Shown here one piece after another: positions 1 to 12,400 of a stretch of 64,000 nt of DNA (position 1 is the first letter of the stretch; each line of letters starts with the position of its first letter). The stretch comes from Trichuris trichiura (taxonomy: Eukaryota > Nematoda > Enoplea > Trichinellida > Trichuridae). Under the pieces are notes generated by a model. It was given only the letters and a program-made list of their open reading frames with translations, had not been told where the DNA came from and ran no database searches. The position numbers and the translations under genes are program-made. The stretch spans positions 1,860,001 to 1,924,000 of the forward strand of contig JBAJFE010000004.1 in assembly GCA_037903355.1 (NCBI GenBank). Reading direction: 5' to 3'.

Positions 1-1537
1 TCCAAAGCGAAGCTGCAGGAGCAAACCAGAGAGAAAAAATCAGCGAAAGGAAACGCTATCATTCGATCACAACACGTACAGGCAAAAATTAGCAATAGAA
101 TTCTGCTTAATCCCACTTGGCAAAGGCAATGGAAAGCTTTGAAAATTTTTTTGAAATCCTATTAATACTACCCTGACAAGAAATGGACTTTCAAAGCTTA
201 GATAAGATTTGATTTTTACGAAAACGGCGGGAGATGAATGTTTCCAGATTTAAAAAGTAGATTTAAGTTTTCCGCTGAACACTTGCCGAACAAATTATAT
301 AGCTTGTCGATAGTTAGGGCCATTTCGTAAATTCAAATCTTTCCAGCGATTTTGAGCCAAAGTTTTGATATGCCTTTAAGATTGCTATCTTGAAGGCATT
401 TCCATTTCCGTTAATACCATAACGACTAGATATGGACGTTCAATGGGGCTCCGTAAGAAATTTTCCATTTCCTACGATCAAAGATGCGCACAAGCGCGGG
501 TTGGTTTTATAGAATGCACAGCCGTAGCGCAATGGTCGACATAACTTTTTTTCATTGTTCAGCGAAAAAGTTTGTCGCACCGAATCGTTTTCAAATTAGC
601 CCGTTAAACCCGAGAACTCACTTAAGTGCCCCTTAGAATATGAACGTTTTCTGACCGGAAGCCATTATGAAATCTTTCGAAATCGGAAAATGCCCACGAA
701 AACCCAATGACATGATTGAAAGCTTTTCACTGGCGACGCACGTGCACTATAAGCTCCTAGCTTGCAAGCGTACTAATAAGCGCAAAGAAGTCTACTTTAA
801 CTGCAGCTTAAGCTTGTAGACACGAATCCATGCTGACAGCTTTGGAAGCCATGCTATAATTTTCGCTTCGAGCTGTAAAGCATTGTTTGGCTGCAGCGCT
901 AAATTTAAATGATTAATCTCTGCTTGCATCTCCTCCAAAGTTTAAATGACTTTTAAAGCGGAGGATTACGTTTTATGATTGTACTTTGACATTTAGGTTG
1001 GCGGTATTTATGTTTAGAACTAAAGAAGACGAATGGAACTTTGTTGTCCATTAAATAGCCTATAAACTAAATCGATGCTTCTGGTGAGGACAACGCCGCG
1101 ACAACCCGCTTAAAAGATCGTAACCTTTATTGGGAAGCGAAAATTTTGTTTCTTAAAACCTACAATTGGTCATTTCATCCTAAGGCTTCCCTTCTAACGA
1201 TTAGACAAAAAAGAAAGCGATTTTATTTAAAAAAGGCTTAGGAGAACTTTTTCCATTTTAGTTAAACTTAAAATCAATGCTTTCTGAACGTAAGCGCACA
1301 CATCAAAGAAGGACAACAACTTTAGCATGGAATTGTATGCCTGGAAAGAAAAGGAGAACAAGAACATTGCAATGTTCATCCATAGGCTACCCAAGTTAAA
1401 GAAGCAAAGATAGAAAAATGTTTCTCGGCAGAATGCTCATACTAGCATATAAATAACACCTTTTCCGGTAAGACATTCACGTTTTAAACTTGTACCGGTT
1501 GAAGTAAGAAGCATAAAGAGGGAAGATGTATGCGTAC
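1..1537. other. No recognisable gene
   Basis: I see no convincing exon here on either strand. If the PDZ exon at 1538-1754 (minus strand) belongs to a RhoGEF, its later exons should lie in this stretch or beyond the left edge. I looked for the rest of a PDZ fold (a GD-I-VNG type motif) on the minus strand and did not find it. A minus-strand open stretch near 800-940 is protein-like but too short to call. Confidence 0.4.
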
Positions 1538-1754
1538 CTGATTTTACCGCCTGTACGAACACTTGATCATCACCTTCAAAGGTGAGGCCAAAACCGCCTT
1601 TTCCTTTTGTCATGATGACGCATCGATGTCCAATATTGCATATGCTCAGCGCGCCACTGGGTTCCATTACCCAAGGTGGTAAGTGGGCAAGCGTGTTGCC
1701 TACCGCAAACTTCATCCAACAAAGACAAAGATTAGTGTTCTCAATCGACGCCAT
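1538..1754 (-). CDS. PDZ-domain exon, RhoGEF (ARHGEF11/12, RHGF-1) type, partial
   Basis: The minus strand encodes the start of a PDZ domain: RCVI, then K-GGFGLT, GDD and VFVQAVKSG, which is the beta-A/carboxylate-loop/beta-B and beta-C pattern. Within PDZ families the spacing RCVI..K..GFGLT..GD..VFVQ.VK resembles the N-terminal PDZ of the RhoGEFs PDZ-RhoGEF/LARG and nematode RHGF-1, which link G-alpha-12/13 and receptor tails to RhoA activation. The exon ends at a good GT donor directly after VKSG, where many PDZ genes carry an intron. The start shown is the ATG at 1754, about 44 residues before the domain; the reading frame stays open to 1874, so an upstream start or a spliced 5' exon is possible. 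The second half of the domain and the catalytic DH-PH part are not seen. The family call is by motif memory only. Confidence 0.5.
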
Positions 1755-3144
1755 GGTCAGTGATAAACAGAAGCATTTGCGAACGACTGCCAAACCGTTT
1801 TTTCTATCGAACATACAGATCGATGAACTTATGACAGAATGTCTCTTATGTGGAAAATAAATTTTCCCGCTCACCGTCCCACTCGATAGGCTACTTTGAT
1901 TATGAATAATTGCAATTTTGAGGACTGGCTAAGACGAAACGATTGAATTTTTAAATATGCCCAACTGACTTCCCCTTTTTGCCATTCCAACCGGCACTGA
2001 ATCGTCTAGTTGCTTTACGTTTTAGCTATCAATGGTATTTAGTTTAGTTCTACTAAGCAGTATGCCATCCCTGTGAATAGAAGTTGTTGCATTAAATCCA
2101 ACAAAACGATAGTTACGAAACACTTCAATAAAAGCTCTAAAGCGCGCATTGTCGAAGAAGGCGAATTTCAAATCGTAAATTATTCTTTTTACTTAACAAT
2201 CGCTGACAGTTGAGCTGTAGGTAATTAGCCAATTTATGAACCATGAACTACTATTATGTAGCTTTTTTTGTCATGCAAATGACCCCTACCTTATGCTTCA
2301 ATGTCGCTCAAATGAGCCGACGTAACAAGAAATCCGTGTGCAACAAATGGAATGACAATTTAAAAACCGATCTCAGCTGGGAATCAGCGGACTCATCAAA
2401 TTGCACAAGGCCCTAATGGTTATTGTGAGCAGCCGAAATAGCGTCTGCTGGTCGATAGACTTTCATCGTCTGCAGACGTTTATGAATCACAAAGAGTATC
2501 GAAATGAAAGAAGCTTTTCAATTAAGCTCTGCTTGAACATTTCACCCTATCGATTGAAGACTTAATTGACTTATCCACATTGATTTGAAGTTTTACAGTG
2601 CCATAGCTATAACCGAAAGCTTATCTCTTTTTTGATCCTTTATGAGTACGAATATGCACAGCGAAGGCTTTGTGAAGTTGGTTACTTGTTTACGACGAGA
2701 AGTAATGAGACGATAGCTTTGAAAGCTGTCTATAGAAAGAAAGTGTTGCATATTTCAATTGTTTACTATCTGAAGAAGTGATTATGCTATTGACAGTTGC
2801 ATTGACAAATGACGGATCCCTTTTGCTAAAGCATTAAAAAAAGCCATCAGCGTGACGTTGCTTATGACCTGATTGAGCGAGCCCACATGGAAGCTTTCAG
2901 TAGAATATACGCTATGACGCTCAAAATTAATGTTGGCTTCATTTTTTAGCTCGGCTGAATGGAAAACAACTTCCCTATATAAATATACGCATCGTCCTTT
3001 CAATGCAGTTCCCGCCTGCATGTTATCCATGCTTACGCTTTGTTTTTCGAGACTACCTTTCCTATAATCTCCTTAAAAAAATTGCTGCTCATGTTCGTCT
3101 GTCTACAAAAAAGGCAAATACAATATTTATTACTTATTCTAGCT
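1755..3144. other. Intergenic or intronic, no clear gene
   Basis: One minus-strand open frame of 82 codons (2782-3030) starts with ATG but has no recognisable domain and no splice support. It could be a 5' exon of the PDZ gene or chance. The right end holds an AATAAA on the minus strand about 20 nt beyond the stop at 3145, probably the polyadenylation signal of the next gene. Confidence 0.35.
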
Positions 3145-3580
3145 TTAAAAAACAGTAACTTCGGTTCGTGGTAAAAAATATGGTGGAATATGTTTTTGCA
3201 AGGCTTCTACAACTACCGCTACAGGAGGAAGCCGTTGCATATTCAAAGGATTATCACGTGCTCTTTGTACGCGTAGCACGTGACCGATGTCGACTGCTGC
3301 GTTCAGTAGCAATGCCTTCGACATAGCAGAAGATCTGTTTAAAGGCGAAAAAGCTGAAATATGACGAATCGATTTTTTGCTTTTTAGTTTTAATGGGCAA
3401 AATCTTGCTCTGGCCATCAAATTCTACTAAAAGAAGACATTATGCGTCAAATAGCGTAACGCAACAGGTCACTGCGAGAGAACATTGCAGATGGACCTGT
3501 CGATGCGTACTCGTAATGTCTTCGAGTTTACTATGCCTTTAATGGAGCCGACTGAATTAGCTGTGGCGCATTCTGGTGTT
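3145..3580 (-). CDS. 3' end of an unidentified minus-strand gene (two exons)
   Basis: Two minus-strand exons join in phase: 3580-3473 (after a TGCAG acceptor, ending at a GTGACC donor) and 3334-3145 (after an AAACAG acceptor, ending in TAA). The junction makes a single reading frame of about 98 codons. The last exon encodes a segment rich in V, L and R followed by LPPVAVVVEALQKHIPPYF and a short tail. An AATAAA follows the stop by about 20 nt, which supports a true gene end. I do not recognise the family. Exons further upstream may include minus-strand open frames at 3814-4149 and 4240-4440, but I could not join them convincingly. The intron is about 138 nt, longer than in the other genes of the window. 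Confidence 0.4.
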
Positions 3581-5503
3581 CTGCAGCGCAGATTAAAAAT
3601 TTATGTTATCGAACGCGCTTGAGAAACCAGCACGCCCACATTCGTTGGACAGGCTCAAACCACCTTCCTGCCGTTGATGTAACTACTGATAAAATCAGCA
3701 TAAAAACTCAAATGCAATTATGGCCTTAAAAGCCATGTAATTCGTCTGAAAATTTCGTCTTAATTTTAAAACGAATGCTGGCTTTGAATGGAAATATTCC
3801 CTGCCTACCAAAATCAATTCGTCCATAAGTCTAAGTCAGCCAAACGATGCATATCAAGTAGTCTAAGGTAGAAAGAAGCATAGTCACTTTTGCCATTTCG
3901 TTCACAAACTGAAGCAGAATATCTTGCATCCATACACCCATGATTTGGTCGCCACATCTGGAAGTGTGCTCCAGAAATGCTTCTAAACATTATTGAACAA
4001 ACCTTCAAACCAAATGCATGCAAAACAGAAAGCTGTTTGGTCAAATATTTGCGGCTCCATTTGAAGTCATATACTTTGAAAACTTTATGACAAATAACAC
4101 TGTTCCTTAGAAAAGCAATTACGAAAGGAAACGGTAAGCTGACAAACAAAGCACTGCATCAGGAGCAAAGAAACTTTAGGTTAAATGTAATAAACTTCAG
4201 TGAGATATTTCTCCTAAGCCTTAGCATCGTTCCTACAAATTACTTTTCAAACCTTTTGCGAGGTTGTGAAGTTGTTTCGCCAGTGAGGTGAAAAGCGAAT
4301 ACAGTTTGCATTGGCGCTTTTGAACTACAGTGTCCTTTTAGTAAAATCAGGTTCCTTACGTGATCTATCCTTACTTCTGATTTGATCCTCAACTGGCAAG
4401 GTACAAAATGGTCACGGCAGACATAACCCCGTGACGGCATTTAAAAATGATGAAAATATAGCTATTTAAATTGTCCGTTTTTGTTAAGTCTTTAATTTAC
4501 AACCGACCGTCGGATCTAAACGGAATAAGCAGAATTGGTTGAATAAAAAACTATGGAACATTTTGAGTATACACAGCTAATGTGTTGCAAATTCGGCTAA
4601 ATAAGCACGAAATGCGTCTAAAAGCTCAGAAGCATTCAAACTGACGCGAGCTTCTCCTGGTAACCTTAGATATCACTGTTGTGTATTTATTAAATCATCT
4701 TTTCAGCCAGTATTTACATAAACATTCAACTCTTCCTTATGCGCTCGTTTCTAAGGGCATCTTTGAAGAATTAATACGTAGAAAATAATACCCCATTGAA
4801 ATTGCAAAGAAATGTCCAAAGTTCTGGGAACGAAACTGTAGCGCAAGTGAGCAGAGAGGATGCTTCATAGGCTATTTAAATATTTTTAAAAATAATAGTG
4901 CAACACCGACTATAAGTGCTTTTTAACAAACATTCGTTCCTAAGCTATGGGTTTCCACCCCCATACTTTCAGCCTACTTCAAGAGATGTGGATATGCACG
5001 TAGACATTTTTCCTGGCGGCGGATTTTTACTCCACATTTTGCCATTTTCTAAATTCAGGTAGTCATTTTACAATATGCAAAGAACTGAAATAGAACTTTA
5101 AATATAACAGCTACAAAATAAAGACTTAATTTTCCAGATAGTTAAACCCCGGGCATTTCAAAATACTGCTAATAAGATTATATCATAATTCTTTCAAGGA
5201 AAGAATAGCTAGCATGCCGCATGATGACATCTATTGGTCGGCATTTTATATCACAACAAGTTTTCAACATCCAAAGCGTAAAGCAATTAAAATGTTCAAA
5301 ATTTAATCGAAAAACTAGCGGCATCCCAGTTTAAAGTGCCCAAAAGCACTGGTTTTGGTTGTTTTGTCATAACATATCAGCTATCATTAAACGGTTAGCG
5401 GAATAACAGAAGCTTCATACCAGCGCTATCAATGAAACATATTTTTTTTACAGAGATGTGCAAATGATATTTTGAATAAAGTGAAGACGTCGAAAAGACA
5501 ATA
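3581..5503. other. Possible upstream exons; otherwise nothing recognised
   Basis: Two minus-strand open frames stand out: 3814-4149 (111 codons) and 4240-4440 (66 codons, ending near a GTAATTT donor). They could be 5' exons of the gene ending at 3145, but no domain is recognisable and the splice joins are unproven. From 4441 to 5503 I see only AT-rich sequence, including the presumed promoter side of the proteasome activator gene. Confidence 0.3.
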
Positions 5504-7136
5504 ATGGCGTTGTTTTCTCAGCGTACTGTAAAACAGCACCTATGCGAAATGATTTTCGAAAGGTTCCCGGCAAAAGCAATTCAACTTTATCAAATGTGGG
5601 AAGCCATTAAACCAATGCTGTCGGAAGATTCATTGGAATTAGACGTGCCTATTCCGTGCGCTTTAAACTGGGCAGATACCGACATCCTCAACAGTAAAGG
5701 AATAATTGCCTGCGAACAAATATTGAAAACCCGCGAGAATGGAGTGGACGTACCCGACCCAATAGCCGAACATGCCGCCAAAAGCGAGAAGACTAAACTG
5801 GCCGACCAAATATCAAAGGAAGTCCGAAATTATTTAGCTGACGAATTTGGCAAAATCCCAGAGCTTGATACATTAATAACGATGAATATAGAAGAAGCAG
5901 AAAAGCTTCTTGCCGAAGAGCTGCGCCGCAAATTGGAAAGTGGCCAATTTGTTCCGCCTTTGGAGCTGAGCCCGATTGAATACTCGCCGGGTCAGCCTCC
6001 ACCATTTGAGCGATCAATCTACGAAAATGCTACAGATTTAGAATTTGTCGCGGAAAACACTCCTTTATCATTAACAGACTGTCCAAAAGAACAGGATTGT
6101 TTCATTGCAAATCCTACGGAAATGGGAGTGGAGCCTGGAGCAGCTACAGATACTAAACCAATAGGTGACGTTGCTGCTCAAGACTCACAGGAACCTCGTC
6201 CGGATTTATCTACCAGGATGAGTCCTTCAAAGAGGAAGTCCTTGTTTGAAAGCCTTATTGCAACCCACGCATCACCAACAGCAAACTTGCTTATCGAAGA
6301 ACGAGAGAATCTCGGTGAACAATACACGCGACAGCATGTTCTACATTTAACCATTTGCATTACAGACGAAAAACTATCACGGATGCTAAAACGGTTTGCC
6401 TGTTTATCCTCCAGTTCAAGAGATGGTTCAAGCGCAACAGAGGATCCGTCAGCAGCATTGAATATGGCTGACAAAGGAAAAAAGAAAAATGGCAAAGTTT
6501 TAACTAAGGAGATGGACCCCTCATTGGTAGCGCCGCTAACCGGAGAGAGCTTAAGCTTATTAAACTAATTTTTAGAAGGTTGACGGTCTAGAAAGCGAAT
6601 ATTTCTCCCATGGCGAGCCAGTACATCCTAATATGGAACTGCAAGTAATTCAACAGGTTTTACGACGTGAACTAACGGCAGCTGCGAACGACTGCACAAA
6701 TGCACTCCTTTGGATTCATCTACACTTGGAGCAATTAGAAGACAAGACAAGCGAATATTATAGTCAGTTTCTGCAAGTTCTTACTGCGTTTAAAGAAAAA
6801 AGAGCTGACGTAATGGACAGAATGAGTAAAATCAAAAAATTTCACCAAGAAAGGTAAATGCTTTGACGAAAACGTAGAGAAGTTAGAATGCAAATTAAAA
6901 TAACCATCTGTTATATATTTATATAATATTTCTGCATTCCTGAGTCAATAAACTTGTTTAGAGCCAAACTTGGAGAAGATATTATCAAGTACCCTCACAT
7001 AGAAGACTACAGACTTGCTTTAAACAGTTTGGATGCACGACAATATGCTGAATGCCATCGCTGTCTGGCAAACTTGGCGGAATTCTATTTGAGCGTTTTC
7101 ACTGGAGTGCTACGAGAAATCAAGTCTCAGCAATAA
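5504..7136 (+). CDS. Proteasome activator PA28 (REG-gamma/PSME3-like) with a large central insert
   Basis: PA28/REG proteins form heptameric caps on the 20S proteasome and open its gate without ATP; the gamma form is nuclear. Three exons join in phase: 5504-6526, 6576-6853 and 6962-7136, with introns of 49 and 108 nt (GT-AG), giving 491 aa. The C-terminal domain is clear: RAKL, KYPHIEDYR, then a final helix ending in LREIKSQQ, matching the RAKL..KYPHVEDYR block of PSME3. Helices 2-3 (from about residue 342) include a W-hL pattern and an LED turn, the activation-loop region. The N-terminal helix matches at FPAKAIQL and a V-P-IP motif. Between them lie roughly 240-280 residues where PSME3 has a loop of a few dozen, including a charged helical stretch (about 85-150), a Pro-rich segment and a Lys-rich KGKKKNGK that could be a nuclear signal. 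Typical family length is about 250 aa. The insert is open throughout exon 1, so retained intron is unlikely, but the exact donor is inferred. Confidence 0.8.
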
Positions 7137-8901
7137 GTCAAAAAGAATGCAGTTAGCAAAGCAAATTTGTCAGAATGACATAATGACAAAAAATCAATAG
7201 AAGAATGTGACCTAATATGTCATATAAAATGACATTCGCTGGCGAAAGCGTTTCAGCGGATTTGGAGCTGCAACCGTGAAGTTTGACTCCTCTGTACAAA
7301 AAAGACATTTGCTCGAACTCGTCTTGCGGATAGGAAGAAGATGAAGATAATGGAAAGTGAATTAAGTTACACAAATAGGTGGCTGGAGATAATTAACGAT
7401 TGAAATCAGGCGCTGATGCTACTTCATTTTTAAAGAGCCCAAATAAATGTTTAAATCAATGACTTGAGTTTTCATCACCAATTATGGGTCCAGTTACGTT
7501 TGCGGGCAGATGACGTAATGGCTTAACGCGACAGTTAGGCTACGCAACAACAGGTACGGTATGCCTCTTAGTGATGGCACCCAACTCAGCGGACCAAAAA
7601 GGCATCCGCTAGCAATTCGCGTAGGCCATTTAAGCTTACTCCAAAAATTAAGACGACTAAGACACTGCTCACACAGCTTTCTTATGTAAACCAAAAATTC
7701 GCCAAATAAAAAGTCTGTGCAGATATACACTTCAGAATATTATAAATTCAGTATATACGCTCTCTTTAAACAGTTTGCCAGTTCAGTCTAACAGAAACGT
7801 ACTATATATTAAATACATCATGCTTACCACTCTCCTGAGAAGAAATTGATCATGCTTGCCGTTTTCAATGGATCTGCGCTTCCAATTACTTCTTTGAGTT
7901 GGAAATTTCAAAATCCATTCTCCAATACGTAAAACAATGCCACATAAAGGCATATGCATTTTGCGTCTATTAAGTCGTTACATTTTGTATGCAATGATGG
8001 CTGAAAAGAGAATCGTATGTTGGCACTGCGTATTACGGCAGTTTTTGCTTTAATTAAACTTGAAGGTTCCGTACTGACTCTGGAATAAAAAACATTTTTG
8101 TATCACACAGCGAAAGTGTGCAACAACAATAATAACATTAAGGAATTATGGAAAAATGGAAACGTTATTGTTTTACATGCAAACAACGTCTCCGTACACA
8201 GCTGGACGTCCGGATCGCACAGCAAAAGTTTTAGAACCACCTATACTTATGTAATCGCTCCATAAAGAATTTATATGGCTCAAATGATTATGACAACGAT
8301 CGACAAAACATTTATACGCCCTGCAAAAATAAAGATAGCACAAATGCGTGAATATATTAATACATAGGGTGCAGAAAAGTGCATCCCAATAAGCTATGCA
8401 AATCAGAACCCGCAGGTGGGACATTCCCTTGAATCAGCGCGTAAAACGCGTCAAACGTGGGAGAGACCATTTCATATCTTTACTAGCACACACCATATCA
8501 TAACATAATAGCAAGGGTTTATTGCTATAGAATATATCAGCAGATAACGCACAGATAACGACGAGGCTGCTCAGGGTAAGCTGCTTGTCATCACTATGAA
8601 GAGCCTTGTCGAATTTTGACCCAACTTTGTAATGTTTTCTTATCCATTCTTTTCTGCGGAGAGACGGTGGACGAGTGACTATGTTCAGAAAAAACTTGAC
8701 GTTCTAGCGCGGATGGATGTAGAAATAAAAGGCTTCATATGAATGGATGGTATACAGGGCAATATCGTAAAATATTATTACTCCAGTATTCCGCTTCGGC
8801 AAAGGCGACTAACTGAAGAAATGCAGAAAGCGAGAGATTAAAAACCATTGCTGGCTGGTGCAACGGCATGAATAAATATCGTAGCCAAATATCGTCTAAA
8901 T
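7137..8901. other. Intergenic, no clear gene
   Basis: Short open frames on the minus strand (7153-7374, 7494-7730, 8173-8424) have no domain, no splice context and no codon pattern that I can defend. I treat the stretch as intergenic or intronic. Confidence 0.4.
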
Positions 8902-9357
8902 TCAGGAATAATAATCATCCTGTTTGGAATGCATAGCGCGCATATTGGTTTCTATGGTTCCAAGTTCTTGTCCTCTGAATACGCATCGACTAGATTCCAG
9001 CACAGTAGCCGCAAGGAAGAACGGTGGGATTTTAATATCCTTCTTCTTATAGCCGCGGCTCCATTTAAAGTCGCCTTTACCACTCCTTCGATTTCTTAAC
9101 TGTTGTTGCAAGGGTCCAGCACACTTCACGGCGTTATGGGGAAAAATGAGTCCCACAATTCTTTCATTCACGTTCAGGTCAGTTTTCACTTGCATCCGTT
9201 CTCGCTGCACACAGACTCTGTATCCCCATCAACAATATCATTGCTAACTGAACACGAACGTAGTGTGACCGCTCTTGAAAAGGCATTTCTTCGGATGATA
9301 TGGTTTGCCAGCAGTAGTACGACGTCCTCAGTCATACCATACTCACTGACTTTATAA
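8902..9357 (-). CDS. Possible exon(s) of an unidentified minus-strand gene
   Basis: Two overlapping minus-strand open frames lie here. The one covering about 9357-9195 reads like coding sequence (a TEDVVLLLANHIIRRNAFSR segment, then an acidic/Ser part ending in DTESVCS). The other (9210-8902) is a basic stretch of 102 codons. They may be alternative readings around a donor near 9195. I cannot name a family and no join is certain. The left end of the big repeat array begins only about 80 bp to the right, so any gene here would be cut off by the array. Confidence 0.2.
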
Positions 9358-9439
9358 CGCCGCTTCTACAGCCTTTGGTTGCCTGGCCGCAAGCTATCCT
9401 TGATGACCGTCTCGTAGATCAGGAACGATGGATGCAGGA

Positions 9440-12400
9440 TATTGCTGAACCCTCGAAAGGCTCCATTGTTAAATATCATTGCGATGGTTCGCTGTACAGT
9501 TCCGTGAAGACGTTGAAAAGCCACTTAACGTATGGACCGCTTGTCGCAAGGAAAATATCCTTCCAAAAAACGGTTTACTACTATGATGACATCTTCGTGG
9601 CTATTTTAGCGTAAGCGCGGCTGCTGCAGCGATTTAAAAACCGTAGTCCATTGGCTCAGCAAGAATATCTTCAGTATATACACAATTACAGCCAGTGCAT
9701 CACACTGTAGGCATCCATCACGTTCGAGGCCATGCAGACACCAGCTTTGATAACGATCAGCGAGATAAGCTTCTGATTCAGCAGCGTCACCGACTGGTAC
9801 AGGCCGCTGCCGACACTGCGCATATCATTGAAAAACAATGGAAGACGGCACAGCAAGACTGCAGCACTTCTCACCACAAAAGCAGCGTCCACATGCTCCA
9901 TTCTGCGACAGACGAAAGAACTTCTACGCTGTCCTCTTCTTTCAAACAGCAACATTTGCCTCCTTAGTTGTTCTTGCAACCACAGACGTCGTCTGCTGAG
10001 AAATGAGTCATTTGAAGGAGGACTGACTCTTTCTTCAGTGAGGCCTTCCCATCATATCGTTGCCGCTCTACACATATCGTCGTATGGCAGCGAATCAGAC
10101 GACAAGTTGACAAGGCTTCGTGTAGAGATCGCCTTTCGTGTTTTAACCATTGACAACAGTGCCAGGAGCCACCTGGTCGCAAATAGGTCTCTTGATTGAC
10201 CAGACTTGACCAGTTGAAAGCGAAGCCAAAGGGAAACTAGCGCTTGTCTTCCCAATTCCGCGCCATAAAAGTTGTCTGGCTGACAGACGTGTATCACCTA
10301 CGCAAAAGAACCATCGCGCGACAATGCCTTGCTGCTGCGCGGCATTTATTGCTCCATCAGCCTTGTCATAAACGTCAGAAAACTGCCGTTCGCTCCTTAT
10401 CAAGTCTCAACAGTGGAGCGCGCAGCATTTCGAGAGTGCATGGCACAACAATCAGCACACAACTCCGCGCTTTATACCGTATGGATAAAGTGAGCGGAGG
10501 TTTTTCCAGAGTACACGTGTTCGTACCTGTGGGCATTTAACGAATTCTGCAAAGTTTTTTCATTATGCCCAGAAATGCATTGCTTTTAAAGTCGGCATAG
10601 CGCCCTAATACTGTTTTTTTTTTGCAGTCAACTTTAAGTTAAACTTCCCTAGATGCTTAATTATTTCATTTTCACTTTGGACCACGGCTTACAGAAAAAC
10701 GTAATGGCAAAGCGTTGACCGTAACATTCCGGCGGATGTTGACAGCGTAGCTTCTCGGTATGCGGCAAGAAAACTGAGCCCGCGTGGAGCATATGTTTTC
10801 GTTATAACGGAAAGGTCCTGTTATAAAACGATTAGAAAATTTCGGTCACACCAGAGAGTGAGCTGCTGTCAGGAAACAAGGGCCTGTCCTGAAATTTCCG
10901 TAGCCGAAATTCGTTGATTGTTATAACGGGACATTCTGGTCATAACAAAATTATGTACTCTTGCGACGGAGTAGAAATTGCTCCCTGAACTGAAATTGAA
11001 GCAAACTGGCTTTAGATAACTAAGTAATAGCGATTGAAATGGGCGGGATACAAAGCATTTTCAAAGCGTACATCGTTTTCCTGTGGATGCGCATCTTTTC
11101 TGAGCGAAGCGATATGATTCTACGGGAAAGAATAGTGGCGTCTTGCGCGCTCTGGTATAAAGACTTCCTTAAAACTTTTCCAAAGACTCTAACTGCCCCA
11201 TCTTCACCAGAAGTTCATCAAAACATTTACCGCTCTTCGAAAAAATGCAGGTTAACCTCATGAAAACTTCCATCCACCTGGTTGTGCTTTTACTTTAGCA
11301 CAACCTTAATCGTTCAGCACATGTTTAGCTTTGGTTCCAGATGAAGACGGAACAGAATGACTAGCAGTTTGCCGACAAGAAGCTGCACTGTGTGCAGCGC
11401 GGTGCTTTATGAAACCAGAAATGAAATTCAGATATTAATGGATTTGCTCTTAAGTGTTTCTTCAGAAAACGTGTAAGCGGGAGTGCTTTTGCTCTCGCAG
11501 TGGTTTCAATTTTACTTCTCTTCCAGTAATCTTCTTCTAGGTTTCTTCCCTTTGCTGCTTCCCGCGGCAATGCTGAAACTGGATAGCACACAAGAAAAAG
11601 AAAGATAACAAAAGGGCTGAGTTACTTAATAACAATCCAACAAAAATTATAAATGTACGTTTTGTGCAACTTAAAATAAAACGTTCAGTTCATTTAGCCG
11701 ATCGGTTTCATTTCATCGGTTAGTTTGAGTAATAGACTAGTTGAGACGGACATTTATTCGTAAGAACACAGTAAGTACACATGCACGTCGTAAACAAGAA
11801 AACCAGTAAAGCTATGAACCGCATATACAATAGCGAACGTGATCAAATAAAACACCTTTCTGAATTGCTTGTTGGCTGGGTTCTGTGCAGCTGACGTCAT
11901 GCCTGCCGAATCGATTGAGATTTAAATCGGTGGGAGCAACTTTTATGCCAGCGTTAAGAATATCTTTTCTCAATAAACAGCCTATGCCCATTACGTCTGG
12001 TATTATTCATGGACTTGAAAAGAAAGTAGTTCTTCGGATAAGATAAGTCACCACTGTCCCAAGGCTTTGAAAGACTGCTTTGTTTACCACTTTCCATTTT
12101 CAACCATCACTATAATTATCCTACGAACTTTGTTAACCTATAGCGGAATGTCTAATTTCACTGTTGAGTGAATACATTTCTGCGTAGTCCATACACACCA
12201 TTATAGAAATACTCACTGTTCATTGTCCCGCGTTGAAGGCGGGCAATATCATACATTCCAATATCGTGGAGGAAACAGTTGCATGATAAAGCATTGGGGT
12301 TTCCAGATCTTTGCTGTTTTCTGCTTCAGGGACATTGGGCATTTCACCTTCCATTGTTTGTCTTTTGATCTGTTGAACCAGAAAGCTGTGAGTCTCTGGC

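Noticed and set aside
1582..1860. Plus-strand 92-codon frame
   Set aside because: Shadow of the minus-strand PDZ exon, which has a recognisable domain and a donor site.
9695..10540. Overlapping open frames of 80-120 codons on both strands in module B, and their counterparts in other B copies
   Set aside because: The frames start and stop at different places in each copy and are open on both strands at once. There is no sign that amino acids are conserved better than bases.
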